64,000 bases of DNA from Tamarix chinensis. Taxonomy: Eukaryota; Streptophyta; Magnoliopsida; Caryophyllales; Tamaricaceae. How positions within the stretch are numbered: position 1 is the first letter of the stretch; every line of letters begins with the position of its first letter. The position numbers and the translations under genes were made by a program. The notes beneath the pieces are model-generated. The model had not been told where the DNA came from. It saw only the letters and a list, made by a program, of their open reading frames with translations, and made no database searches. This document shows positions 47,301-60,125 of this stretch, one piece after another. The stretch is taken from positions 47,002,218-47,066,217 of the forward strand of contig CM060181.1 of the NCBI GenBank assembly GCA_030549775.1, written 5' to 3'.

Positions 47301-48519
47301 TATGAATCGAAAGGAATGTCTTGAAATAATATTTAGATAATATTAATTTAATGATGTCTGCTAGATTTGATTAAATGGAAAAGGTAAATCTAGATTAAGT
47401 AAATGAATATAAATGCTTAAAATATTATTTTTGTATTTATTAGATTAATTTAAATAAATGAGTCATTACTTTATTTATTTTATGGTATATTAAGGCAAAT
47501 AATTAAATGTTATAAATAAGTTAATTCTTACTTATTTTAAACACCGATTAGGTAATTAATATTTTAGAGGTGAATGGGTATTAATTTTTAATCTAAAATA
47601 ACATAGGTTAATTTCAAAATAAGGTAATAATTGGAATGAACTAAAAAGGTAAGATTTATTAACCTAGGTCAACCACCATCCAAAGATGTCATAAATAAAT
47701 ACTTGTACAGATATTTTAGAAATATAATGTACAAATATAGTTAATAAAAATTTTACATTTTGATAAGGTTTCATGTAACTCTTTAGTATTGTAAAATCAA
47801 AATGAGTAAAAATTTATTTTAATTCATGAGTTGATTTTTATATTTTAACTTTAAGCTATTAATAATAACTTATTGGTATAATTATTAAACTATAAAAAAT
47901 TAATAAATAAATAAATTGGGGAAATATGGGTAGAAGAGTGAAGATCCATATATGTAGATACAATCTATTAATGACATTCGCCTTTGAACGTTTTACCTAC
48001 TAAATTGGTTATATATTTTTAGCATACTATCTTATTAAAAAATTTATTCAGGAAATAACTGGTTAAAATAGCTTGAATGGGAAAAAAACGCAATGTGCAA
48101 AACAACCCCCCTTAATTCAAAATAAATTTTAAAAATTAGGTATCCTTAGGTTATGCATTAGGGCTTCAAATCTTCTAAGAGATAAATATTTTATGAATAA
48201 GTCACGAATGAAGTTGCCAGACATTGACCTTTCTTTCCTTCTCTAAATAATAATTGGAGAAAAATGTAATACTTTGAACTTTCCTAACCCAAAATCCTAG
48301 GTGATTAGTCTCTTAATCCATTTTTTAATCCTTAAACCTTGTTTTCATACCTCTCAAACCCTTATTTTTATATTTCTATCCTTCAAACCCTAAATTAATA
48401 GTCAACCGGGTCATGCATTCAGTTAGTAGGTTAGCATAGTTCGTAACTTGTTCATCCAAGGCATTTGGTAATCAACCACCAACCTCATTCGGCCAACGAG
48501 ATCGGTCATTTAATTTATT

Positions 48520-49608
48520 ATTATTATACCCCTATATTTTGTAAGAGTTATAAAATAAATAAATAAATAATTGTATTTAATGAAATTTAGATAATTTCTA
48601 TCTTAATTTGTAACTATAGTTTGGGTTTGATGCAATAAAAAATTTGGAAAAGTTTAGAGAAAAAAATAAAATAAAATAATTTTTTTAGTGAACTAATCGA
48701 CTGGTCTGTCATTTCAACTAGGGTTTTAGTTCAACGGAACTGATAGACTGGTTTGTAGAAACCGATTGAGTGGTCTATAGAATAGTTAACTAGTTTAACC
48801 AAATAGATCAACTAGTTTGTTGGGTTGAATGTTTTTTAAAGCTTATTTTTTGAAAAATTTCTTACATCAAAATGAAACTTTAATAATCCAAATCTGAGTT
48901 ATTCGTAAGTAATCCTCAACCCTTTTGATCATTTATCTAACTTTAATTTCTACCTCAAATAGATTCAATGGCTTGATTTTGATAGAAGAGGGGGAGGTTA
49001 ACCTCACCCTTTGTCTTCTTATTCCTCTCTCATCTGCACAAATTTGGAACATATGATTCAATTCCATACTATCATTACACGGTTGGGAGATTTACTTCAC
49101 ACCCCATTATGCCATTTCCTTTTCTTTCTTTCTTTTTTTTTATCTTTCCTAAGGTGAACTCAATCTGCATTCTCCAAAATATCACCATTTGAGCTATAAA
49201 ATAGAAGTCAACATATTCTTGATAAGTTTACCCGTTCGGCTCATATTCGAATGGTAAATTTTGGGTTTTCAATCTATTACATATCTTCACTTGTTATTTA
49301 ACCAATTTAATTACTATAAATAACCCTAATCATCTCATTTCCTTATTCGGCCACTAAAATATCTAAGTTTCTCAGACACTTATGCTAATTATTTTCTACT
49401 TATAGCTTTCATTCTAATTCGATTCACTCTTCTAATCCTTTCTCTAACTTCTTCTTGTGTTATTCTTAATCAAGATAGGGTTAGATTGAGGAAGAAGTTG
49501 AGTTGTATTCGCCTGATTCTTTTCCTATTTTCTCTTGGCGATGGTAAGTTTATTTTCCTCCCTATTTCAAGGCTCTTGAATTGTAAAGACCATTTAATGA
49601 TTTCTGCG
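48520..49608 (+). repeat. Family-2 LTR, left part
   Basis: It opens with ATTATACCCCTATATTTTG near 48524. It contains the ACCAGTCGAYTGGTT-like block (48690-48830) and a TATA box GAGCTATAAAATAG near 49190, followed by a pyrimidine-rich leader. A 6.2-kb LTR is inserted at 49609, and family-2 sequence resumes at 55825 with the second motif block (56215-56465). The start is approximate, and the end beyond 56500 was not located. Confidence 0.5.
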
Positions 49609-50179
49609 TATAATACCCCAAAATTTTAAAACTTGAAAATTTTAATAAATAATTTTTATTTGGGATAATTTAATTTTTAAATTTATTTAATTTAATCATT
49701 TTATGAATTTTTGGTTGTATAAAAATGGATATGAATATTTAATAAATTAAAATAAATATTTTGATACTTTATCATACTCATTTTATTTAAATAATTTTTC
49801 AAACCCATATTTTACTAAATTACCCTCTTAAATTAATATCTTAAAATTTAAATAAATTAATTTACCCATATAAATAGTTAAATATCCTTATTCCAAAATT
49901 TATTTTAATTTTATTTTCCCTTTGTCCTTTTTCTTTCTTTTTTTCCTTCCTTTATATTTTCCTCCTTTTTCCTTTTCTTCTTTTCCTCCTCTTTGGGCCA
50001 CCTGGTCTGCTTCCTTCATCTTCTCTCTACATTGGGCCGCTAGCCTTTTCTGCTTTCCCTACACCCGTCCAGCCCGACATATCTCCTCTTTCTTTTCGTT
50101 CTTTCCTTTTTCTCCCTAGTTGGGCTAGCGCAACCTCTCCCCCTTCTTTCCCTATTCCTCTCGTGCATAGGGCCAACTC

Positions 50180-50635
50180 TAGGGATGGCAATGGGGAGGG
50201 GTGGGGACGGGGATGGTGTCCCCATACCCGAAATAGATACCCATCCCCATACCCGCCCCATCCCCGATTTTTGTTAATGGGGAATCCCCACCCCGATCCC
50301 CATGGAGGCTAATCCCCCATCCCCGCCCCATTCCCCGAACTAGATCCCCAATCCCCATCCCTGAAACTGATATAATTTTTTTTGAATAAATTAAAATTAC
50401 AACAGCAATAAAAGTAATATATAAAATAAATAAAAATTAAAATAAATTACATATATACATAATTCGGGGCAGGTTCGGGGACGGGGATACAAAACTCATC
50501 CCCGCCCCATCCCCGTTTCCATACCCGAAAATTTTCCCGAACCCGAACCCATCCTCGAAAATCCTCCCCGAACCTGACCCCGATAGGGGATTCCCCGTCG
50601 GGGCCCCAAACCCGTGGGGATTTTTGCCATCCCTA
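50180..50635. mobile_element. hAT-type MITE with 8-bp target duplication
   Basis: It has terminal inverted repeats TAGGGATGGCAA (50180-50191) and TTGCCATCCCTA (50624-50635). They are flanked by GCCAACTC (50172-50179) and GCCAACTT (50636-50643), matching at 7 of 8. Eight-base duplications and a TAGGG-type end are hallmarks of hAT elements. The arms are rich in GGGGA/TCCCC runs and the centre is AT-rich without coding capacity, so it depended on a transposase elsewhere. Confidence 0.88.
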
Positions 50636-51934
50636 GCCAACTTGTTCCCCTCCTTTCCTTTCCTCCTCTCCCTCTTCTTTTTCTTCTTCTCCCATGCCCA
50701 TTTTCTTCCCCCAAACCTCTTCTTTCCTTACCTACAGAGCCCTCCTTTTTCTTCCCTTCCTTCTCCTTCCGTCTCTCCTATTTTGTGTCACCACCCAACA
50801 ACCACCGCTACTACTGCCCAGCCAACCACCACAACCACCCCGAGCACCCCCTACTACCTCCCTACACCACCCCATCACCCTTACTTGCCCTTGCACCTCC
50901 TTCCTCTCCTTCTTTTTCTTTCTCCTCCTTCTTGGCCTCCACCTTGCACCACCATTATGCACCACCGTTCTCTCTCTTCCGATGCCTCCGCAGCCACCAC
51001 TCCACCCCCTAGCATCTCCCATCTTCTCTTATTTTTCCTTCCCTCTTCTTCTTCATCATCTTTTACCCCATTTTCCCAGCCTTGCAGCCACCGTCTCCAC
51101 CGCCCTAAGCTATTGATCATCAAACCTCGACGACCACCTACACCCCTGCTCCCTCCCTACACCCAGCCACCACCCTCATTTCCCTCTAGAATCCCTCAAC
51201 CCAGCCCCTAAAACCTTTAACCAAACCAACCTCTTCCTTCTCCCCACTTCTCCTCTTTAACCCCCTTCTTCCTTAATTTTTATGCATGTAGCGTGAGCGA
51301 TGCTTTTTATTTTGAGCAATTTGGTTAATCTTTGAGGTATAACAATAGTTAATATTAGTATATATTTAATTACGCTTTGGTTGAGAATTTATTCTTTTGA
51401 TTTCCTACTTCTAATGTGCTAAAATTTGATATTATTTTTAGGTACTAATCAAAGCTCAAACCATTAACTGGGGTACCGGTAAGGTTTAATTATTGCCGTA
51501 AATAAGGTAACCATTATACCCTACTAAAATGTATGAATATACATATGATAGTACATTAGGATTTTTAATATACTTATGTGCATGATGTATGATGTTAAGT
51601 ACAATATAATTTGTGGGCATATGTTGGTTGTTAAAAAATAAAATGAAAGGCTCGTTTATTTATGTGCCATGTGTAGAAATGGTAGTTAAGGAAGGAGCCT
51701 TATAGTTAAGGATAATGTTAAATGCTTATATATGACATGATAAGTTAATGTGGCCATGGATAATGTTAATATAAGCCCCAAGGGAATTTTAATAATTTTC
51801 CTTGTGCAAAAAGGGTGTGATCTAAGTAAGTACATATATATGGTGGGTGTTAATGAATATTAAAAATAAAAATAATAATAATAGTTGGTAGTGTTAGATG
51901 AGGTATATAAACCATGAAGGTTAATGCTTTATAT

Positions 51935-52745
51935 GGTAAGGATATTTTAGTAAATTTAGCTTAATATGGGCAAATAGATAACTTATATAAATAAAAGAGG
52001 TAATATGATGATTTAATAAGTAAGGAGGGTATTTTAGTAATTTCACATGGAAAAGGGGATAACTTGGCAATTTGGGTGAGTAAAAGGGGTAAAATGGTAA
52101 TTCAGTAGATAAGAGGGGCATTTTGGTAAATTAGCATAAAGGAAGGATAACTTGGTAATTTTGTGAGTAAAGGGGGTAAAATGGCAAGGTAATAAATGAG
52201 AAGGGTATTTTGATAATTTGTCATGATAAGGGGCAACTTAGCAATTTTAATAAGTGAAAAGGGCAATTTGGTAATTTAACCAACCAAAAGGGTAATTTGG
52301 TAATTTTAGTAAGTAAGAAGAGTAATATGGTAATTTGACCAACCAAAAGGGCAACTTGATAAATTTAATAAGTATGAAGGGTAATTTGGTAATTTAACTA
52401 ACCAAATGGGTGATCTGGTAAATGTAGCAAGTATGAAGGGTGATTTGGTAATTTAATAAACTTGAGGAGTAATTTGGTAATTTTAATAAGTATAAAGGGC
52501 AGTTCGGTAATTTAACCAACTGGAAGGGTGAATTGGTAATTTAACAAGTATAAAGGGTAAAGTTGGTGACTTAATAAGTATGGAGGATAATTTGAGAACC
52601 TAACAAATACAATGGGTATTTTGGTAATTATACAATATGAAGGGTTGTATGGTAATTTGGCAAATAAAAATGGATGACTTGGTAACTTTACAAATAAGGG
52701 GTATTTTAGTAATTTGTATGGATGATGGGTATAAATTGGTAACTT
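51935..52745. repeat. Minisatellite, unit about 33 bp (AAGGGTAATTTGGTAATTT...)
   Basis: Roughly two dozen imperfect tandem units share AAGGGTAATTTGGTAATTT followed by a variable AACCAACC or AATAAGTAT spacer. It lies inside the family-1 LTR and is absent from the 9527-13487 copy as far as I can see. Confidence 0.85.
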
Positions 52746-53799
52746 GCATATCATATGTCAATGGATTAAATAAGTCTCCATAATAAGACATAAGTAATAT
52801 TGAATAATAAGATAAGGGTGTTTGATTAATCAATGAGTATCACAAGAACATGGCATAACATAGGGTTGAATGGAAAATTAAGGGTGTGATATGGTGTTCA
52901 ATGTTCATATCAAATTTGTGCAAAAGGTGCCTTAATCATTAATTATACATGGTAATGCATTTTGGATGTGATAGAAGGACATATTAGGGTTAAGTGTTCC
53001 ATGATCCTTCGATGTACACTAACCAGACTCTAAGATTATATTATAATTATGATATGATAACCCTTTTATGGCATATGAATAAATGAAAATGAATTCTGAA
53101 ATGGAAATGGATGATATAATGATGGCCTTAGTAGTTTATTTAAGTTAACATGGATAACCGTATGAATAAGGATTACTTAATAACAACAGAAACAAATGGA
53201 AATGATTAATATGTGGTTCTTGTGTTTCTCGTGTTCACCTTAATTAAGACACTAATAATTAAAGCGGAAGACCTCGAGATCGGAAATGGTATCTCTTTAG
53301 GAGTTGCTACCCTAAAGACGTGGTTTAACCCACGATTATTCTAGTATTTGCTAGTGTACCTTAATACCCCAGTCAGATATATTTAAGAGGTATGCATACT
53401 TATGGATTAGGTGTCCTTATCAGTACGGTACTATGTGTCCTTGTACACCAGTGCGACCAAGGTACCTTTGCGTCCCTAAGTTGATGGTTGGAGGTATTGT
53501 ATTGCTTGTATGCGCCAATATGACTGGTGTACCTTTGTGTCTCTAGGTTCTTGATCTCCTCCTCAATTTAAATAAATGGACTTGTTGTGCTAATTAAATG
53601 GAAAGCACTAATCATGAAAAGTGAAAATTTACTAAGCCGAGCCCAAATGGATTATATCATATGTACCGGTCCATCAGTTATAATGGTGGCCAAGAGTGCT
53701 TTTCCCTAAGTGTGTGTTACCTTGGAGTGTATTTTGGTCCATCGGCTATAATAATGGGGGATTCCGAGCTTAATAAACCAAATCTTAGATGTTAATAAG

Positions 53800-54900
53800 A
53801 CTCTGTTTGATTCATGGAAAAAATGAGGAAAGGAAAGAAAAATTGATAGAAAATAATTTTTATCTGTTTGGTTACCTAAAAAATTAGAGAGAAAGAAAAG
53901 AGGAAAAAATGAAAGAGAAATTTAAACTAACATACTTTCCTCACCTTTATTAGATGAAAGAAAGGAAAATCGATGGGAATTTTACTTGATAGTCCTATCT
54001 ATCGCCTTCCATTCTTCCCTTCTTATCATTCCCTCCGCCCCCAACCAATCGGGTTAATATGTCAACCATTGTGTAACAAGGTACTATACAACCATCCTCC
54101 TGCTATGAGTTTCAACTAATTACCCATGAGCCAAGGCCCCTCACTCTGAAACTAAGTTCCCCATCCATGTTATCAAAACTAAATTTCTCTCAGTGTTTTG
54201 ATCAACAACCCCTCATAAACTGCCTTCTTCTTCTTCATCATCGTACTCTAATAATTCCAATATGTTTAACTACAATTGGGGTTGTATACAGTCTCTCCCA
54301 ACCGCTGCTCTTCGTAGAGAGCATGATCAGGAGTTGGAGATGAACAAAAATGATGTGTATATCCATCCTCTGATTAAGAAGTCCTCATCTTTGCTTGATA
54401 AGAAGAGCTTGGAAATGTGCACCAAAAATCTAGGCGGTATAACTATTGGCCTGGCCTATTACTTGATATTCTAATTACAATGGTGTATATGAAGTGGTAG
54501 CAACAGAGGAAATTATTATCATTTGGAGAGATGATCCTATCTCAATCAATGACATTGATCTCGACGTTGTGTCAACCACATAGAAGAATTATATCATAGA
54601 CAAATTCTCTTTAAATAATATTTTATGATTTATTATAAGCTTTATGATAATTTTTATGTATTAGTATAACATTTTCATTTTTTAAATATATAAAAGTATT
54701 TAAATAATAATATTTAATTTTTCTCATAATTTTCTTTCTATACATCAAACATTAACATTTTTTAAGAATTTAATTTTCCACAAAATTTTCTTCAACAACC
54801 AAACAAAGGAAAGAAAATTAATTTTTTTCATTTTCTTTCCTTCAATTTTATTTCCTCTACATTTTCCTTTTCACTGAACTTTTTATAAACCAAATAGAGC
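53800..54900. mobile_element. TIR-bounded insert carrying a captured gene fragment (Pack-MULE-like)
   Basis: The ends are imperfect inverted repeats: CTCTGTTTGATTCAT (53801-53815) against the complement of 54885-54899, CTCTATTTGGTTTAT, 12 of 15 matching. A second inner pair contains GTTTGGTT (53866-53873, and 54797-54804 inverted). This implies long TIRs, as in Mutator-like elements. Between them, about 54010-54600 differs from the LTR around it and includes an open frame related to FANTASTIC FOUR proteins. No transposase is present. I could not identify a clean 9-bp duplication, so the superfamily is tentative. Confidence 0.6.
54202..54474 (+). pseudogene. Fragment of a FANTASTIC FOUR (FAF)-like gene
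   Basis: The open frame has a serine-rich start, then NYNWGCIQSLPTAA and a core DVYIHPLIKKSSSLLDKKSL followed by EMCTKNLGG. In plant FAF and FAF-like proteins a motif of the form YVHPLVKRSSS...KSLEMCTE.LGSETG is diagnostic; these proteins modulate shoot meristem size. Here the SETG part is lost and the frame drifts into unrelated residues before a stop at 54474. The ATG is at 54262, but a frame without ATG extends up to about 54202. It sits between TIRs inside an LTR, so it is best read as a captured, truncated copy. Confidence 0.65.
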
Positions 54901-55824
54901 TTAAATCATGAAAAAAATACTAATCGCTTATAGTGGAACACCATGTAAGTTGAGGCTAGATAGATCCACAAGTAATAATAGTGGCTAGGAGCCTTCACTT
55001 TTGGAGACCAGTTTACCGGCAAATAATAGTGGCTAGGTGTGTTCTGTCCTAGGTGTTTTCGATCAACCAGTGGGGTTCCTGCACTCACATGGATATAATT
55101 TGAGAGATGATGTTGAATGATGTTTCATTAATGGCTTAAGACCAAAAGTGTTACTTTCATTCTCATGATCTATTGATATAATAAGTATGGCCTTGGTGCA
55201 TGTCAATCTTGGTAAGTGCTGGAGGTGTTAAGTAAACAGACTTTATATTGTACGATTCTTATTGGTTGATGTGTGTAATAGTTCTTATATGGCTATGATT
55301 ATTTATATGCTTGCATAGGACCTTGTATTTACTTTTACTTAAGTATGATGTGTTGCATGTTTGCCCTACCTTTTAGTTTGATATAAAATATTACTTAATA
55401 CCATAGTACTGAAGGGTTCTATTTGTGGGCCACTGCCTATTCAATAGACAGTGTCCCCTTGCAGGTTAGTTGTGGGTGTTATTCAAGCTAATATCGGGTA
55501 AAAGCTTGAGGATTGTTTGGGAAAGATTTCAGGGTTTCCCCTTTAACCTTTTATTTTCTTATTTAAAATGATTTTATTCTTCTAACCACTAACAATGGGT
55601 TTTATTTTTGTAATGAAATTAATGTGATACTCTGATGTAAATATAAGTTTGAATTTGTGTAATCATGTTATGTTCCTTTTAGCCTTAGCACTTGGTACTG
55701 GAATGGTAGGAGGAAATTGATCTAGTACTAAGTGTGGGGATAAAATTCCTAAAATTTACGATTTTTGCTTCCGCTAATTTTTAAATAAAACAAAATTTTC
55801 AGTAATAAATTTTGTGATGTTATA

Positions 55825-58743
55825 CTAAGTTTTATCCTTTTAAGTTAGTGGAAGTTAAAATCTTTCAACATAAGGTTTTGCCTCTTTAGTAGAAATTTTT
55901 GCTAAATTTCAAGCAAGTCATTCTTAACTTTAAAATGTGGTATGAATAAGCATGTGAGTTAGTTTACTCTAATAAATGTAATCCTTTTATGTCTATATGA
56001 GATTTTTGGTATTTTAATGATTCATGAATAATTAGTTGGGGTTTTAAACAAAATGGCCTTGATTTATAAGAAATAGGGTGGATTTATTGGAAACAAAGTA
56101 TGATTTTATATATGAGCATGTTAAATCTTAGTCTTATGCCATGAGAGTGTTATGGTTTAGATGTGTTAAGATTTTATCATTTGAATCATATTAAAATTAT
56201 TGTTATGTGTTGCCTGGAAGCAAACCAATTGACTGGTTAAGCTAAACTAATCAACTAGTCCTTGGAATAGTCAATTGGTTAGCCTAATCTAATCAACCAA
56301 AAATTCTTTGGTGACTTTTAGTTGCTCTCTATTTAAACCTATCGACTGGTATGTCAAAATTGATCGACTGATCATAGAATAGTTAACTAATTTGATCATA
56401 CTGATCGATTGGTTTAAGGGAGCTCTAGGGTTTAGCTGAGCTAAATCGATCAACTAATTTGGTTAGAGTGTATTGTTTTTGTTCTTTTGAACTTGATATG
56501 ATGTGAGACTTTACACAATGCTATAGCATGGTTTTTTTTAATGATGAGAGCACACATTTTGGCATAAATTAATTAACCTATTTTATAGATTAAATAATTC
56601 ATAATTTATGGTATTCTTTATAAGTACCTTTGGAAGGTTTTAATGGAAAACTAGTATGATTATGCCATGACTTCAAAAAGGGATAATGTAATCCAAATTC
56701 TTGGCCTAAATGAATTATCTTAATGGGATGATTTAAACTTGGTTAACCACTAATGAAAATCCCATCACATGGTTTAGAGGGTAATATTATTTTATCCCTA
56801 CTATGTCTTAAACTTAATAATTAAGAATAAACTATTAAATTAACTCTTAAATTCGTACAATTTAATATTAAGCATCCTTAATCAATAATTATCATACTAG
56901 AACAACACCATTCACTTAAAAAAATTAGATTTCATGTAAAATAAACATTATGCCCGTAAACCCTAAATAAAAGAAAATAGAAAAGATATTAGCATATAGT
57001 GATCTAACTCATGAAAATTTACATATTATTCATTTAATGCCTAAATAACACATTATAACACTTAAAACATCATAAAATTGCAGATCAAATATAAAATATC
57101 GAAAATGATCATTTTTATGCTAAAACATCATTAAATCATATTTTTAATTATTAAAATTTGAATCAAGACTTTAAATATATAAAAGAATATCTAAAAAGCC
57201 TAAAACATCCATTGGAACCATTAAAATTTAAGAAAAACAATAATAGCATGTAAATATTACAAGAGGTCAAAATACACCAAAACTTCATCAAATCATATCT
57301 TAAATATGGTCAAATCTAAACATGATATAAAGAAAAAATTAATTAAAAAACCTAAAGAACATGACACTAAAATTTAAAAGTCAACAGAAAATCACAACCA
57401 ATAAAACAACAACAAAATATGAGAATCATACAAAACCAAATATATAAATTTTAACCTTTTAACACATATAACCATGATAACACCACAAATTCTATCAACA
57501 TTTAGTATGGTCAAGTTTACCATGATTCTAAAGCTTCATAATAAGCTATAGATCATCCTATCTCAATCATAACACCGTCTATTGAAACCTTTGCACAAAG
57601 CCACCTAAACACATGTAAATCAAATAAAACCATTAAGTAATAAATAAGGCTCAAGAAATTAATGGGTGAAGGAGGGGGAATAAGGTTAAAAAAGGAAGGG
57701 TTGAAGAATAGGGGAAATGTGGAGAATGACATGGAAGATTATTTGGTAAAGCTTAGATATTTAGAGTTAGATATTTGTGTATAAAGAAAGAACATGAATA
57801 AAATGATAGGGAGAAATGGGATGACAATTTTCATCATCCATAATTCCAAAATAAGATATAACACCTTTAATTTCAATATTTTTAAAGGATAGGGATTAAA
57901 TTTTGGATATTTAGGGTATGTTTGGTGTAGAGAAAGTTGGGTTTTGAGGCATACTTATGCCTAAAATGGCATAATTTATCTAAAAATATGAAAATAATTA
58001 AAAATAATTTTTAATTTATATTTTGATTATATAAGAAAAAACATAAATATGCCTAAAGTTTTGTAAATTTTTGTTGGCTAAAAAGGTTGATTCAAGGCTT
58101 AAAACATGAATAAGGGCAAACCATATGATGAATAATACTCTTGCATTTAAGTATCCATTTAATACTTTGTAAAGTACTAGGAGACTTTAAAAAAGCCAAA
58201 TAATTCAAATATGATCTTACTATATTTATTCAAAAGAATATTAATGACCAAAAGTGGACTGGAAGTTTTACGTGGCCCAAAAGCATAAAAAAGGTAATAA
58301 AGTGTACACAAAATATTTCAAAAATATAACCAAGGTTTCTAAATTTTTAAAGGATATAATAAATCATTAAAAATAATATAATATAATAAAAATCCTAATT
58401 AAATTAGAGTTTTCAAAAAATGGGATATAATAATTTCATTGGGTGCATAAAGAGGAAAGAGGTCAAATAATTTAGAGACAAGTGCTAAGAGTCTTGTTTT
58501 CAGCTTACATGCATCTTTTCTTAGGGGAAAAATAGCAGGACTTTCACCATTAGGAAAAAAGATAGAGACTCAATTAATCTGGGATATTACCTTTGAACTG
58601 GCTAGTAGGATTGAGAGATTATCCTTTTTCCTTTCAAGCAGTTAGTAGAGTTCATTAGTAGTTTATAAAGAGTCCAGTTTTGATATTTGGTGAATGTAAT
58701 CCTAAGCAAACTATTTCATTGATAAATCTTCACTAACACTTAC

Positions 58744-58794
<51 letters not shown>

Positions 58795-59380
58795 CTATCT
58801 CCATATTTCTCATATTATTCTTCCACACATTCCTTATTCTTAACTTCTTTTCCCTTTAAGCAAACAAAAAAGTACAGTATAACTTATCTTGTTGCTTATG
58901 TTTTGGGTTCTATTTTAGTTCTTATATCCTCATTTGTGTTCATCTTGAAATATTTTGGGTCGATCATGCTATTTTTGGGTTGGATTTATATAACTACACT
59001 ATTTGTGGTTTTCTTCACTTTTTATGTATAAGTTACGAGTTGTTAAGCTACAAGCACTGTATATAAGCATATACATACATACATAATATTTTTTAATTTA
59101 GATAAAAATAATTTGAGTTAAAAAAATTGTAAAATAATAGGCTGTTAACATATGATATTATAAGGAATAAAATTTAGTACCTTGAAAGCTTTCTTTTAAA
59201 AAACTAGATAAAATAGGGGAAAGATCCTTTTCATTATAGGTTGTAGCTCTCTTACTTTCAAAAATAACTATTGTGCCTTTTTTTTTACTAGGCTATGCTA
59301 GGTTAGTTTTAGAGGGTCATGAATAAACCATACTCATTTATTGAGTGCATATAGAAGGCACAATATCATCCTTGGGATGA
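55825..59380. other. Family-2 LTR continuation and unassigned AT-rich sequence
   Basis: About 55825-56500 continues the family-2 LTR, with its palindromic motif block at 56215-56465. From 56500 to 58740 I see no gene or recognisable repeat, only AT-rich sequence. An (AT)n run of about 44 bp lies at 58748-58791. The stretch 58800-59380 has no supported feature. Confidence 0.4.
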
Positions 59381-59960
59381 TTTAATGCATGTTATGTGGG
59401 AATTTTGACCAAGTTATGCATGGTGGAGTATACTTGAAGCAAGGAATGTAGTGAGAGATGGGTTAATTTGGACCATTAGGAATGGCTCTAGCCTCAATAT
59501 GTGGAAATATAGTGGATCCCTCAACCTTATTATTTGTTTAGTACAAACTCCTAGGTAAGACCAAGAAAACTCTATATAGGTTAGTGAATTAATTAATAAT
59601 GACATTAGAAACTAGAATGAAGGTCAAATTAGAGAGCTCTTTATTATCTTAGATATCGATGCATTAATGCCCAATCCTCTTCATGGGACCGATATGACCA
59701 CATGATATTTTGAATGTGGTGGAGAATATATTGTGAAATCTGCATATAAATTATTGTTGCATTTCTATTATCACAATGAAGATGGTTCTTTAAAAAATAA
59801 GGATATCTGAATTTGGGGGAATATTTGAAGTTTTCAAACATCACCAATGGTTAATAACTTTGCTTGGGGATATGCTTACAAGATCCTTCATATTGATAAA
59901 AAAAACTAAAAGTTAAAGGCATCAATGACTTAGGTCATTACCCATCATGCGAAGGCACAT
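59380..59960 (+). pseudogene. LINE pol 3' fragment (post-RT and zf-RVT region)
   Basis: Plus-strand translation gives SILEARNVVRDGLIWTIRNG and then SSLNMWKYSGS. Further on are GGEYIVKSAYKLL and NFAWGYAYKILHIDKK. In plant L1-type LINEs the stretch after RT has the same plan: W.I..G.S...W, then G.Y.VKSAY.LL, then F.WR....LPT. Several stops and probable frame shifts occur, and the upstream endonuclease and RT core are not visible, so it is a 5'-truncated dead copy. I did not find a poly(A) tail or target duplication. Confidence 0.7.
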
Positions 59961-60125
59961 AAACAATCATACACCATCATAAAATATTTAAAATGTATTT
60001 AAACTATGTTTGTATAAAATAAAATGGATTTTAGTTTTATAAAGTACCTAGGTTAAAAATATGAGTTTTAGGTAAATTAGTTGACTAGTCATACCAAAAT
60101 CTAGTCAATTAATGTGCCATAAAAT

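Larger units (their letters stand above)
49609..55824 (+). mobile_element. Solo LTR of family 1, 6.2 kb with internal insertions
   Basis: It begins TATAATACCCCAAAATTTTA and ends GTGATGTTATA. Before the end, the stretch TAGTACTAAGTGTGGGG is the reverse complement of sequence near 61600. A TATA-like CATATAAATAG lies near 49875, followed by a long pyrimidine-rich leader (49910-51290), as in the minus-oriented copy at 9527-13487. It contains a 456-bp MITE, an array of roughly 33-bp repeats and a 1.1-kb TIR-bounded insert. Without the MITE and insert it is about 4.7 kb, closer to the other copy. Flanking pentamers CTGCG and CTAAG agree only 3 of 5, so the ends are tentative. Confidence 0.55.

Noticed and set aside
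50614..51212. Long overlapping open frames, up to 195 codons, on both strands
   Set aside because: The tract is pyrimidine-rich LTR leader, so stops are rare by composition. The translations are Ser/Pro/Leu strings with no domain.
51921..52833. Minus-strand frames with repeated KLP.YP pattern
   Set aside because: They are translations of the 33-bp minisatellite, not a repeat protein.
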